A DNA stretch of 64,000 bases, from positions 434,001 through 498,000 of the forward strand of contig NZ_BTGQ01000004.1 in NCBI RefSeq assembly GCF_036985505.1, given 5' to 3'. The position numbers and the translations under genes were made by a program. The notes beneath the pieces are model-generated. The model ran no database searches and was not told where the DNA came from. It saw only the letters and a list, made by a program, of their open reading frames with translations. Every line of letters begins with the position of its first letter. Position 1 is the stretch's first letter. Of the stretch, positions 15,138 to 25,400 are shown piece after piece. The stretch is from Croceitalea sp947503285. Lineage in GTDB: Bacteria; Bacteroidota; Bacteroidia; Flavobacteriales; Flavobacteriaceae.

Positions 15138-18100
15138 ATGAGAACAAAACTAAATGGAATCTTAACGCTTTTGTTGGCGTTTGTCGTGCACTTGACTTTT
15201 GCACAAGACAAGACGATTTCAGGTACGGTCACAGATGCAGACGGTCTGCCTTTACCTGGGGTTAACATTGTCGTTGAAGGTACATCCAATGGTACCCAAA
15301 CAGATTTTGATGGAATTTACTCAATAACAGCGAGCCCAGGCCAGAGCCTATTGTTCACTTATATTGGGCAGAGGGATGTTAGAAGGACTGTTGGTGCGGG
15401 TAGTACTATTGATGTACAGATGGAGGAAGATGCACAGGCACTTGAAGAAGTTGTTGTGACGGCGCAAGGTATCAAGCGTGAAAAGAAAGCACTTGGTTAC
15501 GCTGTTACCTCTGTAGGTTCTGACCAATTGGAAAACAGAACTGAGGGTGATGTTGCAAGGGTACTTTCGGGTAAGGCTGCAGGTGTACAGATCACCGCTG
15601 CTGGTGGTGCCTCTGGTTCCGCAACAAACGTTACGGTAAGGGGTTTAAGTTCCTTTTCAGGAAGTAACCAAGCCTTATTTATCGTGGATGGGGTACCTTT
15701 CAGTAACGACACAAACAATAGTTTGAATGGTACTGATGGAGCCGGCTTTATTGATGGTGTCACAGGTTCTTCACGTTTCTTGGATTTAGATCCAAACAAC
15801 ATTGCAAGCGTTGAGGTATTAAAAGGTTTGGCCGCGGCTACCTTGTATGGTACTCAGGGTAAAAATGGTGTTATACTTATAACCACCAAGGCTGGGGCTG
15901 CAACTAATGGTCCAAAAAAGACCGAGATTACGGTAAACCAATCTTTCTTTACTGTTGAATATGCTTCATTACCTGATTATCAAGATCAATTTGGTAATGG
16001 TTTTGACCAATCTTTCGGATGGTTCTTCAGTAACTGGGGACCAAGTTTCGATAGGGATGGTGTCTCTGGATGGGGAAATCAGCCAGCCATTGATGACAAT
16101 GGTACTCTAGAACACCCTTATTCGTCAACTTCCGTTGCTGCCACAAGGGAAGCCTTCCCTGAATTACAAGGAGCAAGATACGAGTGGAGACCTTATAATT
16201 CCGTAGAAAGGTTTTTAAGTCCTGGCTATGCTACCAATACATCTATCAATGTTGCAGGTGCAAGTGATGATGGGAATACAAGTTATAATGTCAATGTTGG
16301 TTACTTAAACGACGTTGGCTTTACACCTGGTAACTCCTTGAATAGGGCTAACGTTTCTATTGGTGGTCGTTCAAAACTATCAAACAAATTTACCGTAACC
16401 GGTACTATGAACTATGCTCGTACGGATTACAGAACACCACCTATTGCCTCAAGTAGGGGTAACGGGACGGATGGTCTTTCTGTATATGGTAATATTCTCT
16501 TTACTCCTCGAAGTGTGGATTTGATTGGTTTACCATTTGAAAATCCTATCGACGGTTCTAGTGTTTACTACAGGGATGGTAACGATATCATCAACCCACG
16601 TTGGACTGCACAAAACGTTACGAATCGTCAGTTGACCAACCGTTTCTATTGGAATGCCCAGTTGGCGTATCAGTTAAATGATAATATCAGCTTGAATTGG
16701 AGAACTGGTCTTGATTTCTACAATGAACGTAACATTCAAAGTTCAAACAAAGGCGGTGTTAACTTTACCCAAGCAATTTTTGGTTTCTTGAATACTTTTG
16801 ATAACAACAATACTATTTGGGAGCATTTCTTCTCAGTAAATGGTAATTACGATTTATCAGAAAAATTAGGAGCTTCCTTTACTTTAGGTGCGACATCAAG
16901 ACAAGATAGTTTTGACCAACAAGGTGTTGCGAGTACCGGACAGATTGTTTTTGGTATCAAAAGACACTTTAACTATGAAAACCAATTGCCTATTCAGTTT
17001 ACACAAACAAGAAATATTGTAGGTCTTTTGGGTCAAGCTACTTTTGATTACGATGATATGCTTTTCTTAAACGTTTCAGCAAGAACGGACTGGGTGTCAA
17101 ACTTGACTACTGAAAACAACAGTCAAACATACCCTGGTGTTAGTTTATCATTCTTGCCTACCAATGCTTTTAGTGGTTTAAAATCTGAAAATGGATTGAA
17201 CTTCTTAAAGGTTAGGGCTAGTTACGGTACGTCAGCCACTTTCCCAACAGGGTATCCTACGGTAAATGTTGTTGAACAAAACACATTAAGATTTACGGAT
17301 GAAGTAGGTGGCGGTGGTCCAGTGACTACGAATCAAATTGACAATTTCAGGGCAAATCCAGATTTAAAACCAGAGCTTCTAGAGGAATTGGAATTTGGTT
17401 TCGAGGCCAAACTTTGGAAAAACAGGATTTCACTTGATTTCACCTATTTCGATCGTAGAACGAATGATCTTATCGTAACGGAACCATTGGCACCTTCTAC
17501 TGGATTCACGTTCACACAAAGTAACATTGGACAAATTCAGAATGAGGGAATCGAAATTGATTTAGGTGTTGATTTATTCAAAAGCGAGAACTTTAACTGG
17601 AATTCAAGGGTTAATTTCTTCACCAACAATGAAACTGTTACAGAGCAAGAACAAGATTTCATTGCCTATGCAGGTTCTTTAGCCCAAGGTGGTGGCTTGT
17701 TTAGAGGTTCAAACGCAGCGATTGAAGGAGAGTCATTGGGGACTATTGTAGGTACTGCCATTGCTCGTGATGAAGCAGGTAACTTCCTAATAAACGATGC
17801 CGGTAGCTATGTGGTCGCTGAACAAGACCTTAATGGTGATGTGCCAATCGTGGGTGATGCTATCGCAGATTATACGATGAACTTTATCAATACCCTTAGG
17901 TATAAGAATTGGAATTTAGGTTTCCAAATCAATCATACCAAAGGAGGTGATATCCTTTCAAGCACAGTTGCAACACTATTGGGTAGAGGACTTATTGTTG
18001 AGACGTTGGATAGGGAGAATACATTTATCTTACCAGGTGTGCGTCAAAGTACAGGTGAAGTAAATAATATTCAATTGAACAACTCTACGTATTACTTTAG

Positions 18101-18395
18101 CAACCTGCTTTTTGGTCCAACGGAAACTAGAATCTATGATGCTTCTGTCGTTCGTTTGCAAGAGATATCTTTGGGCTATAGCTTCCCATCGAAATTCTTG
18201 GACAAAACCCCATTTGGATCATTGACGCTTACAGCTCAAGGTTTCAACCTTTGGTATGATGCTTATAATACTCCTGATGGTGCTAATTTTGATCCTAACG
18301 TTGCTGGTGTTGGTATTGGTAACGGTCGTGGGTTTGATTTCATTAACGGACCAAGTTCTAGAAGATACGGAGTCAGTCTAAAAGCTACATTCTAA
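15138..18395 (+). CDS. SusC/RagA-family TonB-dependent outer-membrane transporter
   Basis: A 1085-residue outer-membrane protein. Residues 1-22 are a signal peptide ending HLTFAQ. A carboxypeptidase-regulatory-like beta domain follows (ISGTVTDADGLPLPGVNI, about residues 27-105), then a TonB box-like segment (LEEVVVTAQGIKRE), a plug domain (LSGKAAGVQI, SSFSGSNQALFIVDG, VLKGLAAATLYG) and a C-terminal 22-strand barrel ending in aromatic Phe. It should import a ligand delivered by the SusD partner, powered by TonB-ExbBD. The substrate cannot be read from sequence. The susD-like gene starts 26 bp downstream. Its upstream region carries an inverted repeat. Confidence 0.93.
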   Translation: MRTKLNGILTLLLAFVVHLTFAQDKTISGTVTDADGLPLPGVNIVVEGTSNGTQTDFDGIYSITASPGQSLLFTYIGQRDVRRTVGAGSTIDVQMEEDAQALEEVVVTAQGIKREKKALGYAVTSVGSDQLENRTEGDVARVLSGKAAGVQITAAGGASGSATNVTVRGLSSFSGSNQALFIVDGVPFSNDTNNSLNGTDGAGFIDGVTGSSRFLDLDPNNIASVEVLKGLAAATLYGTQGKNGVILITTKAGAATNGPKKTEITVNQSFFTVEYASLPDYQDQFGNGFDQSFGWFFSNWGPSFDRDGVSGWGNQPAIDDNGTLEHPYSSTSVAATREAFPELQGARYEWRPYNSVERFLSPGYATNTSINVAGASDDGNTSYNVNVGYLNDVGFTPGNSLNRANVSIGGRSKLSNKFTVTGTMNYARTDYRTPPIASSRGNGTDGLSVYGNILFTPRSVDLIGLPFENPIDGSSVYYRDGNDIINPRWTAQNVTNRQLTNRFYWNAQLAYQLNDNISLNWRTGLDFYNERNIQSSNKGGVNFTQAIFGFLNTFDNNNTIWEHFFSVNGNYDLSEKLGASFTLGATSRQDSFDQQGVASTGQIVFGIKRHFNYENQLPIQFTQTRNIVGLLGQATFDYDDMLFLNVSARTDWVSNLTTENNSQTYPGVSLSFLPTNAFSGLKSENGLNFLKVRASYGTSATFPTGYPTVNVVEQNTLRFTDEVGGGGPVTTNQIDNFRANPDLKPELLEELEFGFEAKLWKNRISLDFTYFDRRTNDLIVTEPLAPSTGFTFTQSNIGQIQNEGIEIDLGVDLFKSENFNWNSRVNFFTNNETVTEQEQDFIAYAGSLAQGGGLFRGSNAAIEGESLGTIVGTAIARDEAGNFLINDAGSYVVAEQDLNGDVPIVGDAIADYTMNFINTLRYKNWNLGFQINHTKGGDILSSTVATLLGRGLIVETLDRENTFILPGVRQSTGEVNNIQLNNSTYYFSNLLFGPTETRIYDASVVRLQEISLGYSFPSKFLDKTPFGSLTLTAQGFNLWYDAYNTPDGANFDPNVAGVGIGNGRGFDFINGPSSRRYGVSLKATF

Positions 18396-18421
18396 TAAAA
18401 ATTGTTAATGATATAAAAATT

Positions 18422-20227
18422 ATGAAAAAATTTATTAAATATATTTCAGTTGTCTTTATCGCAGGTGGACTTTTCACCTCCTGTGAAACGACGGAATTGG
18501 ACAACAGAGTTAGTCCAAACGACCTTGCTGCAGATCAGGCAGATCCTAATCTGTTATTAAATTCCATTCAGTTGGCGTACATGACGAACCAACAAGTTCT
18601 AAGTGATAGAGCTGCTGAATTAACTAGAATAGATTACTTTTTTGGAAGGAATTATTTCAACCAATTACCCGGTAACACGCTTAATGGTGTGTGGTCAAGA
18701 ACATATAGTTCTGGTGGTAATGGCGCTGGAGACCCGGTTTCCATCGGAATTTTGACCAACCTTCAAGGTTTGGAATCCATTGATGCCAATACTGATGTTG
18801 ACTTTTCCTTCCACATCGGGGTAGCAAAAACCTTATATGCACATTCCTTGTTCCAATTAGCGGATTTTATTGGAAATGCTGCATTTAGTGAAGCAGGAAA
18901 CCCTGTTGAGTTTCCTGCGCCAAATTTAGATAGCGCGCAAGATGTTTATGCCGCTGCCTTTGTCCTGTTAAATCAGGCAGAATCCTTATTGGCTGCTGAA
19001 CCAGCTACACAAGGCGCACAAGATTTGTTCTACGCCGGAGATACTGATGCATGGATAAAGGTTATAAACACCATTAGACTTCGTTCTTACTTGAATACAG
19101 GTAATATAGCTGCTTTCAATTCGATTATTGCCGGAGGTGATTTTATTTCGGAAAGTGCTGATGATTTTCAGATTACCTATGGTACCAGTGAGCTACAACC
19201 AGATAACAGACACCCCGATTATGCTGCTGATTATACTCCTTCTGGAGCGAATATCTACCAGTCAAATTGGTTGATGGAAACAATGTTGAATAACAATGAT
19301 CCAAGAATACGGTACTACTTTTTCCGCCAAGTGGGCGAAACACCTGGGGCTGATGCGGATCCAAATGAAGAAGAGTTGGCCTGTTCTTTAGTTGTACCAC
19401 CACAGCACTATCTTGATGGTGGATTCACTTACTGTTCTGTACCCAATGGTTATTGGGGCCGTTCACATGGTAATGATGAAGGAACTCCACCAGACAGTTT
19501 TAGAAGGGCTGCTGTAGGGGTTTATCCTGCAGGTGGTAAATTTGATGCTGATTTGTTCAGAAATGGAGCAATCGAAGAGGATGAGGATGGTGATTTTGAA
19601 TTTGTTCTAGATGGTGACGATGATGGCACGGGCCTTGGGCTAGGTGCTGGCGGTGCTGGTATAGAGCCTATCTTTTTATCTTCGTATGTCGATTTTTGGA
19701 GAGCTGATGTTGCTATATCCTCTGGTGATATGGCTGGAGCCGCTGCTTTGTTGCGTTCAGGCTTGGAAAAATCGATTGAAAAAGTTCAATCTTTTGTAGA
19801 TCCACAGTTTAATTCGGGAGCACTATTGGACGGCACTACTTTTGATGCAACTACAGGTGAAATAATTACAGCTGAATTTGCGTCTTCCTTAGTACCTACA
19901 GGTGATGATAATACAGCTTATATCGATGAAATAGTTCAAGAGTTTGAAGATGGGGATATGGATGACAAGTTAAACGTGTATGCTGAACAATATTTTATCA
20001 CCCTGTTCGGCGGTGCCACTGAGGCTTATAATTTCTATAGAAGAGTAGGATTTCCTACTACGCTTTTACCGAACTGGGAATTGAACCCAGGTCCATTTCC
20101 TAGAACCTTCTTATTACCACAGAATGAGGTTATCAACAACCCCAATTTGACGCAAAGAACGGATTTGAATACTCAGGTTTTCTGGGATACCAATCCGGCA
20201 AGTCCAACTTTCCCTATTGCTAACTAA
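18422..20227 (+). CDS. SusD/RagB-like surface lipoprotein
   Basis: A 601-residue lipoprotein with lipobox LFTSC (Cys21) followed by an acidic stretch, in keeping with surface export in Bacteroidota. The N-terminal part (RVSPNDLAADQADPNLLLNS) and the alpha-helical repeats are typical of the SusD-like group that pairs with a SusC barrel as a hinged lid. An Asp/Glu-rich segment near residues 385-405 is unusual and may bind cations. It lies 26 bp after susC and 13 bp before the next lipoprotein, so the three form one operon. The ligand is unknown. Confidence 0.88.
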   Translation: MKKFIKYISVVFIAGGLFTSCETTELDNRVSPNDLAADQADPNLLLNSIQLAYMTNQQVLSDRAAELTRIDYFFGRNYFNQLPGNTLNGVWSRTYSSGGNGAGDPVSIGILTNLQGLESIDANTDVDFSFHIGVAKTLYAHSLFQLADFIGNAAFSEAGNPVEFPAPNLDSAQDVYAAAFVLLNQAESLLAAEPATQGAQDLFYAGDTDAWIKVINTIRLRSYLNTGNIAAFNSIIAGGDFISESADDFQITYGTSELQPDNRHPDYAADYTPSGANIYQSNWLMETMLNNNDPRIRYYFFRQVGETPGADADPNEEELACSLVVPPQHYLDGGFTYCSVPNGYWGRSHGNDEGTPPDSFRRAAVGVYPAGGKFDADLFRNGAIEEDEDGDFEFVLDGDDDGTGLGLGAGGAGIEPIFLSSYVDFWRADVAISSGDMAGAAALLRSGLEKSIEKVQSFVDPQFNSGALLDGTTFDATTGEIITAEFASSLVPTGDDNTAYIDEIVQEFEDGDMDDKLNVYAEQYFITLFGGATEAYNFYRRVGFPTTLLPNWELNPGPFPRTFLLPQNEVINNPNLTQRTDLNTQVFWDTNPASPTFPIAN

Positions 20228-20240
20228 AAAATTATCCGTG

Positions 20241-21197
20241 ATGAATAAGAATAATATTAAATATTTTTTGGGAGCGACCTTACTGACAGCAATGCTGTTC
20301 ACGGGTTGTGATGACGGCGATCAAATCGTTGATCAGATTACGGAGAATGTTCAAAGAGGTGCCGTATTACGTACTGTTGATTTAGTCTCTAACGAACTAC
20401 CAATTGGAGAAGCGGACGGTAACTTCTCTGTTGATCTAGAAGTACAAGACATCGAAAATGGTACCTTAGTACAAGATGTTGAAGTTTACATCGGCTTTAG
20501 GGACAATACTGATGAATTTGGACCAGGTACTGATGTTGACGAAGCTTTAGTTGAGACCATCAGTAGTTCAACATTTACTATTGGTGAATTTGGTTTACCA
20601 AGATTCAGTTACACAGTAACACTTCCTGAGCTTTTATCCATTGTGGGAAGGAACGAATCTGACATCACCGGTGGAGACCAATTTACAGTTCGCTTTGAAT
20701 TGGTATTGGTGGATGGTAGAAGATTTTCTTTTGCAGACAATTCAGGAACACTAACGGGTTCATTCTTTAGTTCTCCCTTCTTGTATACACCAACCGTAGT
20801 TTGCCCAATACCAGAAGGTGCATTCACCGGAACTTACACTTCTGTGCAAAATACACCTGGGATTTTTGGAGCTACAGTAAGAGATGCCGAAGCAGAACTA
20901 ACTGCTACCAGTAATACTGCTCGATCTGCGACTGTAAATTTATATCCACAGTTCAACGGGGGTGCAGGCTTTGATAATAGCTTGGCATTTGATTTGGTTT
21001 GTGATCAAATCTCGTTTATACCATTGGATACTGGCTTGGCTTGTGCTGGAGCACCTACAATTACTTATGCTCCTTCATCCACTATAACCATGTATGATCC
21101 AGAAGATGATTCCATGTTTACGCTTGTCTTTGATGTAGATGGCGGAACATGTGGTGGTAGTGCAGAAGTATCTGTTACTTTTACGCGTGTAGATTAA
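20241..21197 (+). CDS. Lipoprotein of unknown function, paralog A (SusCD operon)
   Basis: A 318-residue lipoprotein. The ATG at 20241 was chosen over the upstream start at 20217 because it gives a clean signal peptide with lipobox LFTGC (Cys23) and avoids overlap with susD. Residues about 24-195 (DGDQIVDQITENVQRGAVLRT through SSPFLYTPTVVCP) are closely similar to the next gene. The last about 120 residues are unrelated to that gene; they contain two further cysteines and beta-rich sequence (AEVSVTFTRVD end). By position it is probably a surface accessory of the SusC/SusD complex, perhaps a ligand-binding protein. A strong terminator follows 15 bp after the stop. Confidence 0.75.
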   Translation: MNKNNIKYFLGATLLTAMLFTGCDDGDQIVDQITENVQRGAVLRTVDLVSNELPIGEADGNFSVDLEVQDIENGTLVQDVEVYIGFRDNTDEFGPGTDVDEALVETISSSTFTIGEFGLPRFSYTVTLPELLSIVGRNESDITGGDQFTVRFELVLVDGRRFSFADNSGTLTGSFFSSPFLYTPTVVCPIPEGAFTGTYTSVQNTPGIFGATVRDAEAELTATSNTARSATVNLYPQFNGGAGFDNSLAFDLVCDQISFIPLDTGLACAGAPTITYAPSSTITMYDPEDDSMFTLVFDVDGGTCGGSAEVSVTFTRVD

Positions 21198-21212
21198 GGT
21201 TGAAGTATTATA

Positions 21213-21242
21213 AAAAGGAGGAAAATAAATTTTCCTCCTTTT
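21213..21242 (+). terminator. Strong intrinsic terminator between the two lipoprotein paralogs
   Basis: AAAAGGAGGAAAAT pairs perfectly with ATTTTCCTCCTTTT over 14 bp around a two-base loop. It ends the susC-susD-lipoprotein A unit. The A/T ends make it nearly symmetrical, so it could act in either direction. Confidence 0.85.
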
Positions 21243-21287
21243 ACATAATTAGACCTAAATCATAATTCAAATAAAATAGTACGACAA

Positions 21288-22223
21288 ATGAAATTTTCAT
21301 ACAAATATTTATCAGCACTGATTATATTCATCTTCATTTTTACTTCTTGCGAAGATAACGATCAGGTAGTTGATGGTATCGTAGATAATGTTGAGCGTGG
21401 TGCGATCCTTAGAACTGTTGAGGTAATTTCCAACGAAATTCCAATAGGCAATGATGAATCAAATTTTGCAGTCGATTTAGAAATACAGGATATTGAAAAT
21501 GGAACCCTCGTGCAGTCGGTTGAAGTTTGGCTTGGCTTTCGAGACAATTCAGTAGCCGAAGGTGGCACTGATTTCAGTACCACTGAAGAAGTTTTATCAG
21601 AAACGATTGACACCTCTGATTTCATGATTGGCGAATTTGGTTTGCCCAGGTTCTCTTACATGATTACACTTCCAGAATTGGTTAGTGAACTGCCCATTTC
21701 CAATTCTACCGTAGACGGTTCCGATCAGTTCACTATACGTTTTGAATTGGTGCTTGTAGATGGCAGAAGATTTTCATTTGCCGACAACTCCGGTACATTG
21801 ACAGGTTCGTTCTTCAGTTCTCCTTTTCTGTACACTGCTACAGTGGTTTGCCCACCTAAACCTCCAACACCTGGGGTTTGGACGGTAGAAATGCAAGATT
21901 CCTATGGAGATGGATGGCAACCAACGACCGCTAATGGAGGTGGGCCAGGTCTTATCGTTACATTGAGTGACGGTACCGTTTTTGAAATAGGTCTATGTAC
22001 ACCATATGAGGATCCGGGTTATGATTGCTCAGATGGTACCAGTGCAGGCACAGCAACCTTTACGGTTCCTGATGGTCTGGAAGAAGCTGCGGATTTTGCT
22101 TTTCAAGGTGACTTTTGGGGTGAAATGTCATTCCAAATTATCACACCAAACGGAAACACGGTAGGGGATTTTCCTGCTAGTACTGATGCTGGTAGTCTTG
22201 CGATTGATTTTTGCAAAGATTAA
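21288..22223 (+). CDS. Lipoprotein of unknown function, paralog B with different C-terminal module
   Basis: A 311-residue lipoprotein with lipobox IFTSC (Cys21) and acidic residues just after it. Residues about 22-193 repeat the N-terminal half of the preceding gene almost position by position (VLVDGRRFSFADNSGTLTGS is identical). After the shared VVCP junction the C-terminus differs: a Pro linker (KPPTPG), then a beta domain with the motif MQDSYGDGW seen in many secreted proteins, and four cysteines. It begins 45 bp after a strong terminator, so it either has its own promoter or relies on read-through. Function unknown. Confidence 0.75.
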   Translation: MKFSYKYLSALIIFIFIFTSCEDNDQVVDGIVDNVERGAILRTVEVISNEIPIGNDESNFAVDLEIQDIENGTLVQSVEVWLGFRDNSVAEGGTDFSTTEEVLSETIDTSDFMIGEFGLPRFSYMITLPELVSELPISNSTVDGSDQFTIRFELVLVDGRRFSFADNSGTLTGSFFSSPFLYTATVVCPPKPPTPGVWTVEMQDSYGDGWQPTTANGGGPGLIVTLSDGTVFEIGLCTPYEDPGYDCSDGTSAGTATFTVPDGLEEAADFAFQGDFWGEMSFQIITPNGNTVGDFPASTDAGSLAIDFCKD

Positions 22224-22242
22224 TCCATAATATAATCTTAGT

Positions 22243-22274
22243 AAAAAACCGCCTCTTTAAGAGGCGGTTTTTTT
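22243..22274 (+). terminator. Intrinsic terminator after lipoprotein paralog B
   Basis: CCGCCTC (22249-22255) pairs with GAGGCGG (22261-22267) and is extended by A/T pairs on the inside and outside. A run of seven T residues follows. It separates the lipoproteins from the VCBS-repeat gene. Confidence 0.88.
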
Positions 22275-22404
22275 ATTACTATGAAGTTCTTAACGGCATA
22301 GTATAGTCTTGAATTAATCCAAGATACACTCCTACCATTTAACATATCTTGGCTACTATCCCTTAGGCATAAATCACTAAATTTACTCCCTTGTTAGCTT
22401 AATT

Positions 22405-25400
22405 ATGATGCAAATACTACGCAAAGCCAGAACAACATTCCCATTTAAACAGTTTCTAGCTTTTCATTTTATTATACTGGCATTACTTAGTTGTGTCGAT
22501 AGTTCGAAAACCCCTACTGCCTCATTTAAGGTTCACCCCGAATCGCCCAAGGTTTTTGAGCGAATCACAGCTGACAAAAGTGGATTACGATTCAATAATG
22601 CACTCACGGAGAATCTTGAGACCCTAGAAAATTTATTTAACTATGACTATTTTTATAATGGTGCCGGAGTAGGAATAGAGGATTTGAACAATGATGGGTT
22701 ACAAGACATTTTCTTTTGTGGAAATCAAGTGGACAACAAACTTTTCTTGAATAAAGGTGGAATGTCATTCGAAGATGTTTCAAATGTTGCTGCTATAAAT
22801 GATGGAAAGACATGGTCAAACGGCGTAACCTTTGTTGATATCAATAACGATAACTGGTCCGACATTTATGTATCCCAAGGTGGGCCAAATTCAAGGCAAA
22901 ACCGCAAAAACCTGCTCTATATCAATCAAACCGATGGCACATTTGTTGAAAGTGCAGATGAGTATGGTTTAGCTGATATGGGTATTAGCACCCAATCCGT
23001 TTTTTTTGATTTTGACCAAGATGGTGATTTAGATTGCTTTGTAATGAATGAAAATGAGCTTTATGGAGTTGACCCCATCAGTCTTTATAAACTAATTGAT
23101 GAAAAACCAGAAAACAACTATTTCAATAGCTCTCATTTATACGAAAATCAAAACGGCAAATTTGTTGATGTTACCCAAAAAAGCGGTCTTCAGCGCCCTA
23201 TTTTTGGCCTTGGCGTATCGGTTAGTGATATTAACAACGATGGTTTGTTAGACTTATATGTTGCAAGTGATTATTATATCCCAGATGCGCTTTTCATTAA
23301 CAACGGGGACGGCACCTTTGAGGATAAGATAAAGGAGTATACCCAACAAATCTCTTTTTTCGGAATGGGAATGGATATCGCCGATATCAACAACGACAAC
23401 TTACAAGACATTTTTGTGTTGGATATGGCCGCTAACGATCATGTGAGATCAAAAACATTAATGGCTTCAATGAATACCAAAAGATTTGACTATTTGGTAA
23501 ATCAAGCTGGTTACCATCACCAATACATGTATAATTCCTTACAAATAAATCAGGGCAAAAACGCTTTCACCAATATTGCCCAAGCTACGCAAATGGCAAA
23601 TACGGACTGGAGTTGGTCCGTACTATTATCAGATTTTGATCATGATGAAGATAAAGACGTTTACATCACCAACGGTTATAGAAGATACGCTTTAGACAAC
23701 GATTTACAACGTAGGGTTTTTGAAGCTAAAATGAAATATAAGAATAACGTACCCTTAGCTGTTAAAAAGCGACTATACGAAGAAATGCCCTCTGAAAAAT
23801 TACCGAACATTTTATATGAGAACAATGGGGGGCTTCAATTTAAAGAGGCTGCGGAAAAATGGGGGCTATCAGATTTCTCTTTTAGTAATGGTGCGTCAAT
23901 TGGTGATTTGGATAATGATGGAGACTTGGATATCGTCACCAATAACCTTGATGAGAACTGCTTTCTATATCAAAATAATACCATTGAGAACAATGGCGGC
24001 AATTACTTGAATGTAAAGGCCATCGGCTCGTTGTCAGAATCATTTCCCAAAATAAGGATCAATTACAATAAGAAGTCTCAATTCATTGAATTTAGAAGGG
24101 TGAGGGGGTATCGTTCTTCACACCAAAACATAGCACATTTTGGTGTTGGGCACGAGAAAACCATAGATACAGTTCAGGTTTTATGGCCTAGTGGAAAACT
24201 AGAGGAAAAATATGATGTAAGCAGTAATTCGGTTTTGACCTTCAATGAGGCGGATGCAGTTTTGGCCCCTCCGTTAGACATTAAAAGTGATGGCTTGTTC
24301 CAGACCAAATCCGCGGAGGAAATCGGGATAACATTTGAACATCGTGAAAATACCTACGACGATTTTGACAAAGAAATCCTATTACCTTACAAACAGTCAA
24401 ACTTAGGGCCTTTCATGGCAAGTGCAGATTTAAATGGTGATGGTTTAACGGATGTCTTTATCGGAGCGGCATCTGGTCAAGCAGGAAAAATCTATCTTCA
24501 ACAGGGTTCTGGAAATTTCGTTGAAAAGATATCTGACGATATCAAAAAGGACAAGACCCATGAGGATATGGAATCAGTATTTTTCGATTTTGATAACGAT
24601 GGTGATTTAGATCTTTATGTGGTAAGTGGCGGCAATGAATTCCTTCCATATTCTTCATACTATGCAGACCGACTGTATCTAAATGATGGAGCTGCCAATT
24701 TCATCAAATTTGAAAGTAAGGCACTTACAACAAACCCGAAAAGTGGAAAGGCAGTAGTCGCTATTGATTATGATAAAGACGGTGATAAAGATTTAATAAT
24801 AGGCAATAGAATCGAACCTCAGAACTATCCCATTCCCGTATCTTCAACGGTCTACGAAAATAAAAATGGAATGTTGACCGATGTCACTTCAAAAGTAGCA
24901 CCCTATCTGTTCAATTTCGGAATCATAAACGATTTGATAGCCACTGATTTCGATAATGACGGTTGGGAAGATTTTATTGCAGTTGGTGAATGGACGGGTA
25001 TCGGACTTTTTAAAAACAATCAGGGTATATTCTCCAATATTTCAAAAAGTGACGAGAGTCTTTCTGAACAAGGCTGGTGGTTCTCCGTCAACGAGACTGA
25101 TATAAACAATGACGGCCTAACGGATTATATCGTTGGAAATGTTGGCCTCAATTTAAAGTTCAAGGCAAGTAAGAAAAAACCGTTCAAAATATTTGCAAAC
25201 GATTTTGACGACAATGGCACTACCGATATTGTTTTGAGTAAAAAATATAATGGTGAATACGTGCCGGTGAGGGGTAGGGAATGTTCTTCTCAACAAATGC
25301 CGTTTATTCAACAAAAATTTGAGTCTTATTCAGAGTTCGCGAATGCAAAATTGGTTGATATCTATGGTGAGAAACTCGATATGGGCTATGAAGATGAAGT

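Noticed and set aside
15138..22223. Canonical polysaccharide utilisation locus
   Set aside because: SusC and SusD are present, but no glycoside hydrolase, lyase, esterase, sulfatase or hybrid two-component regulator lies near them.
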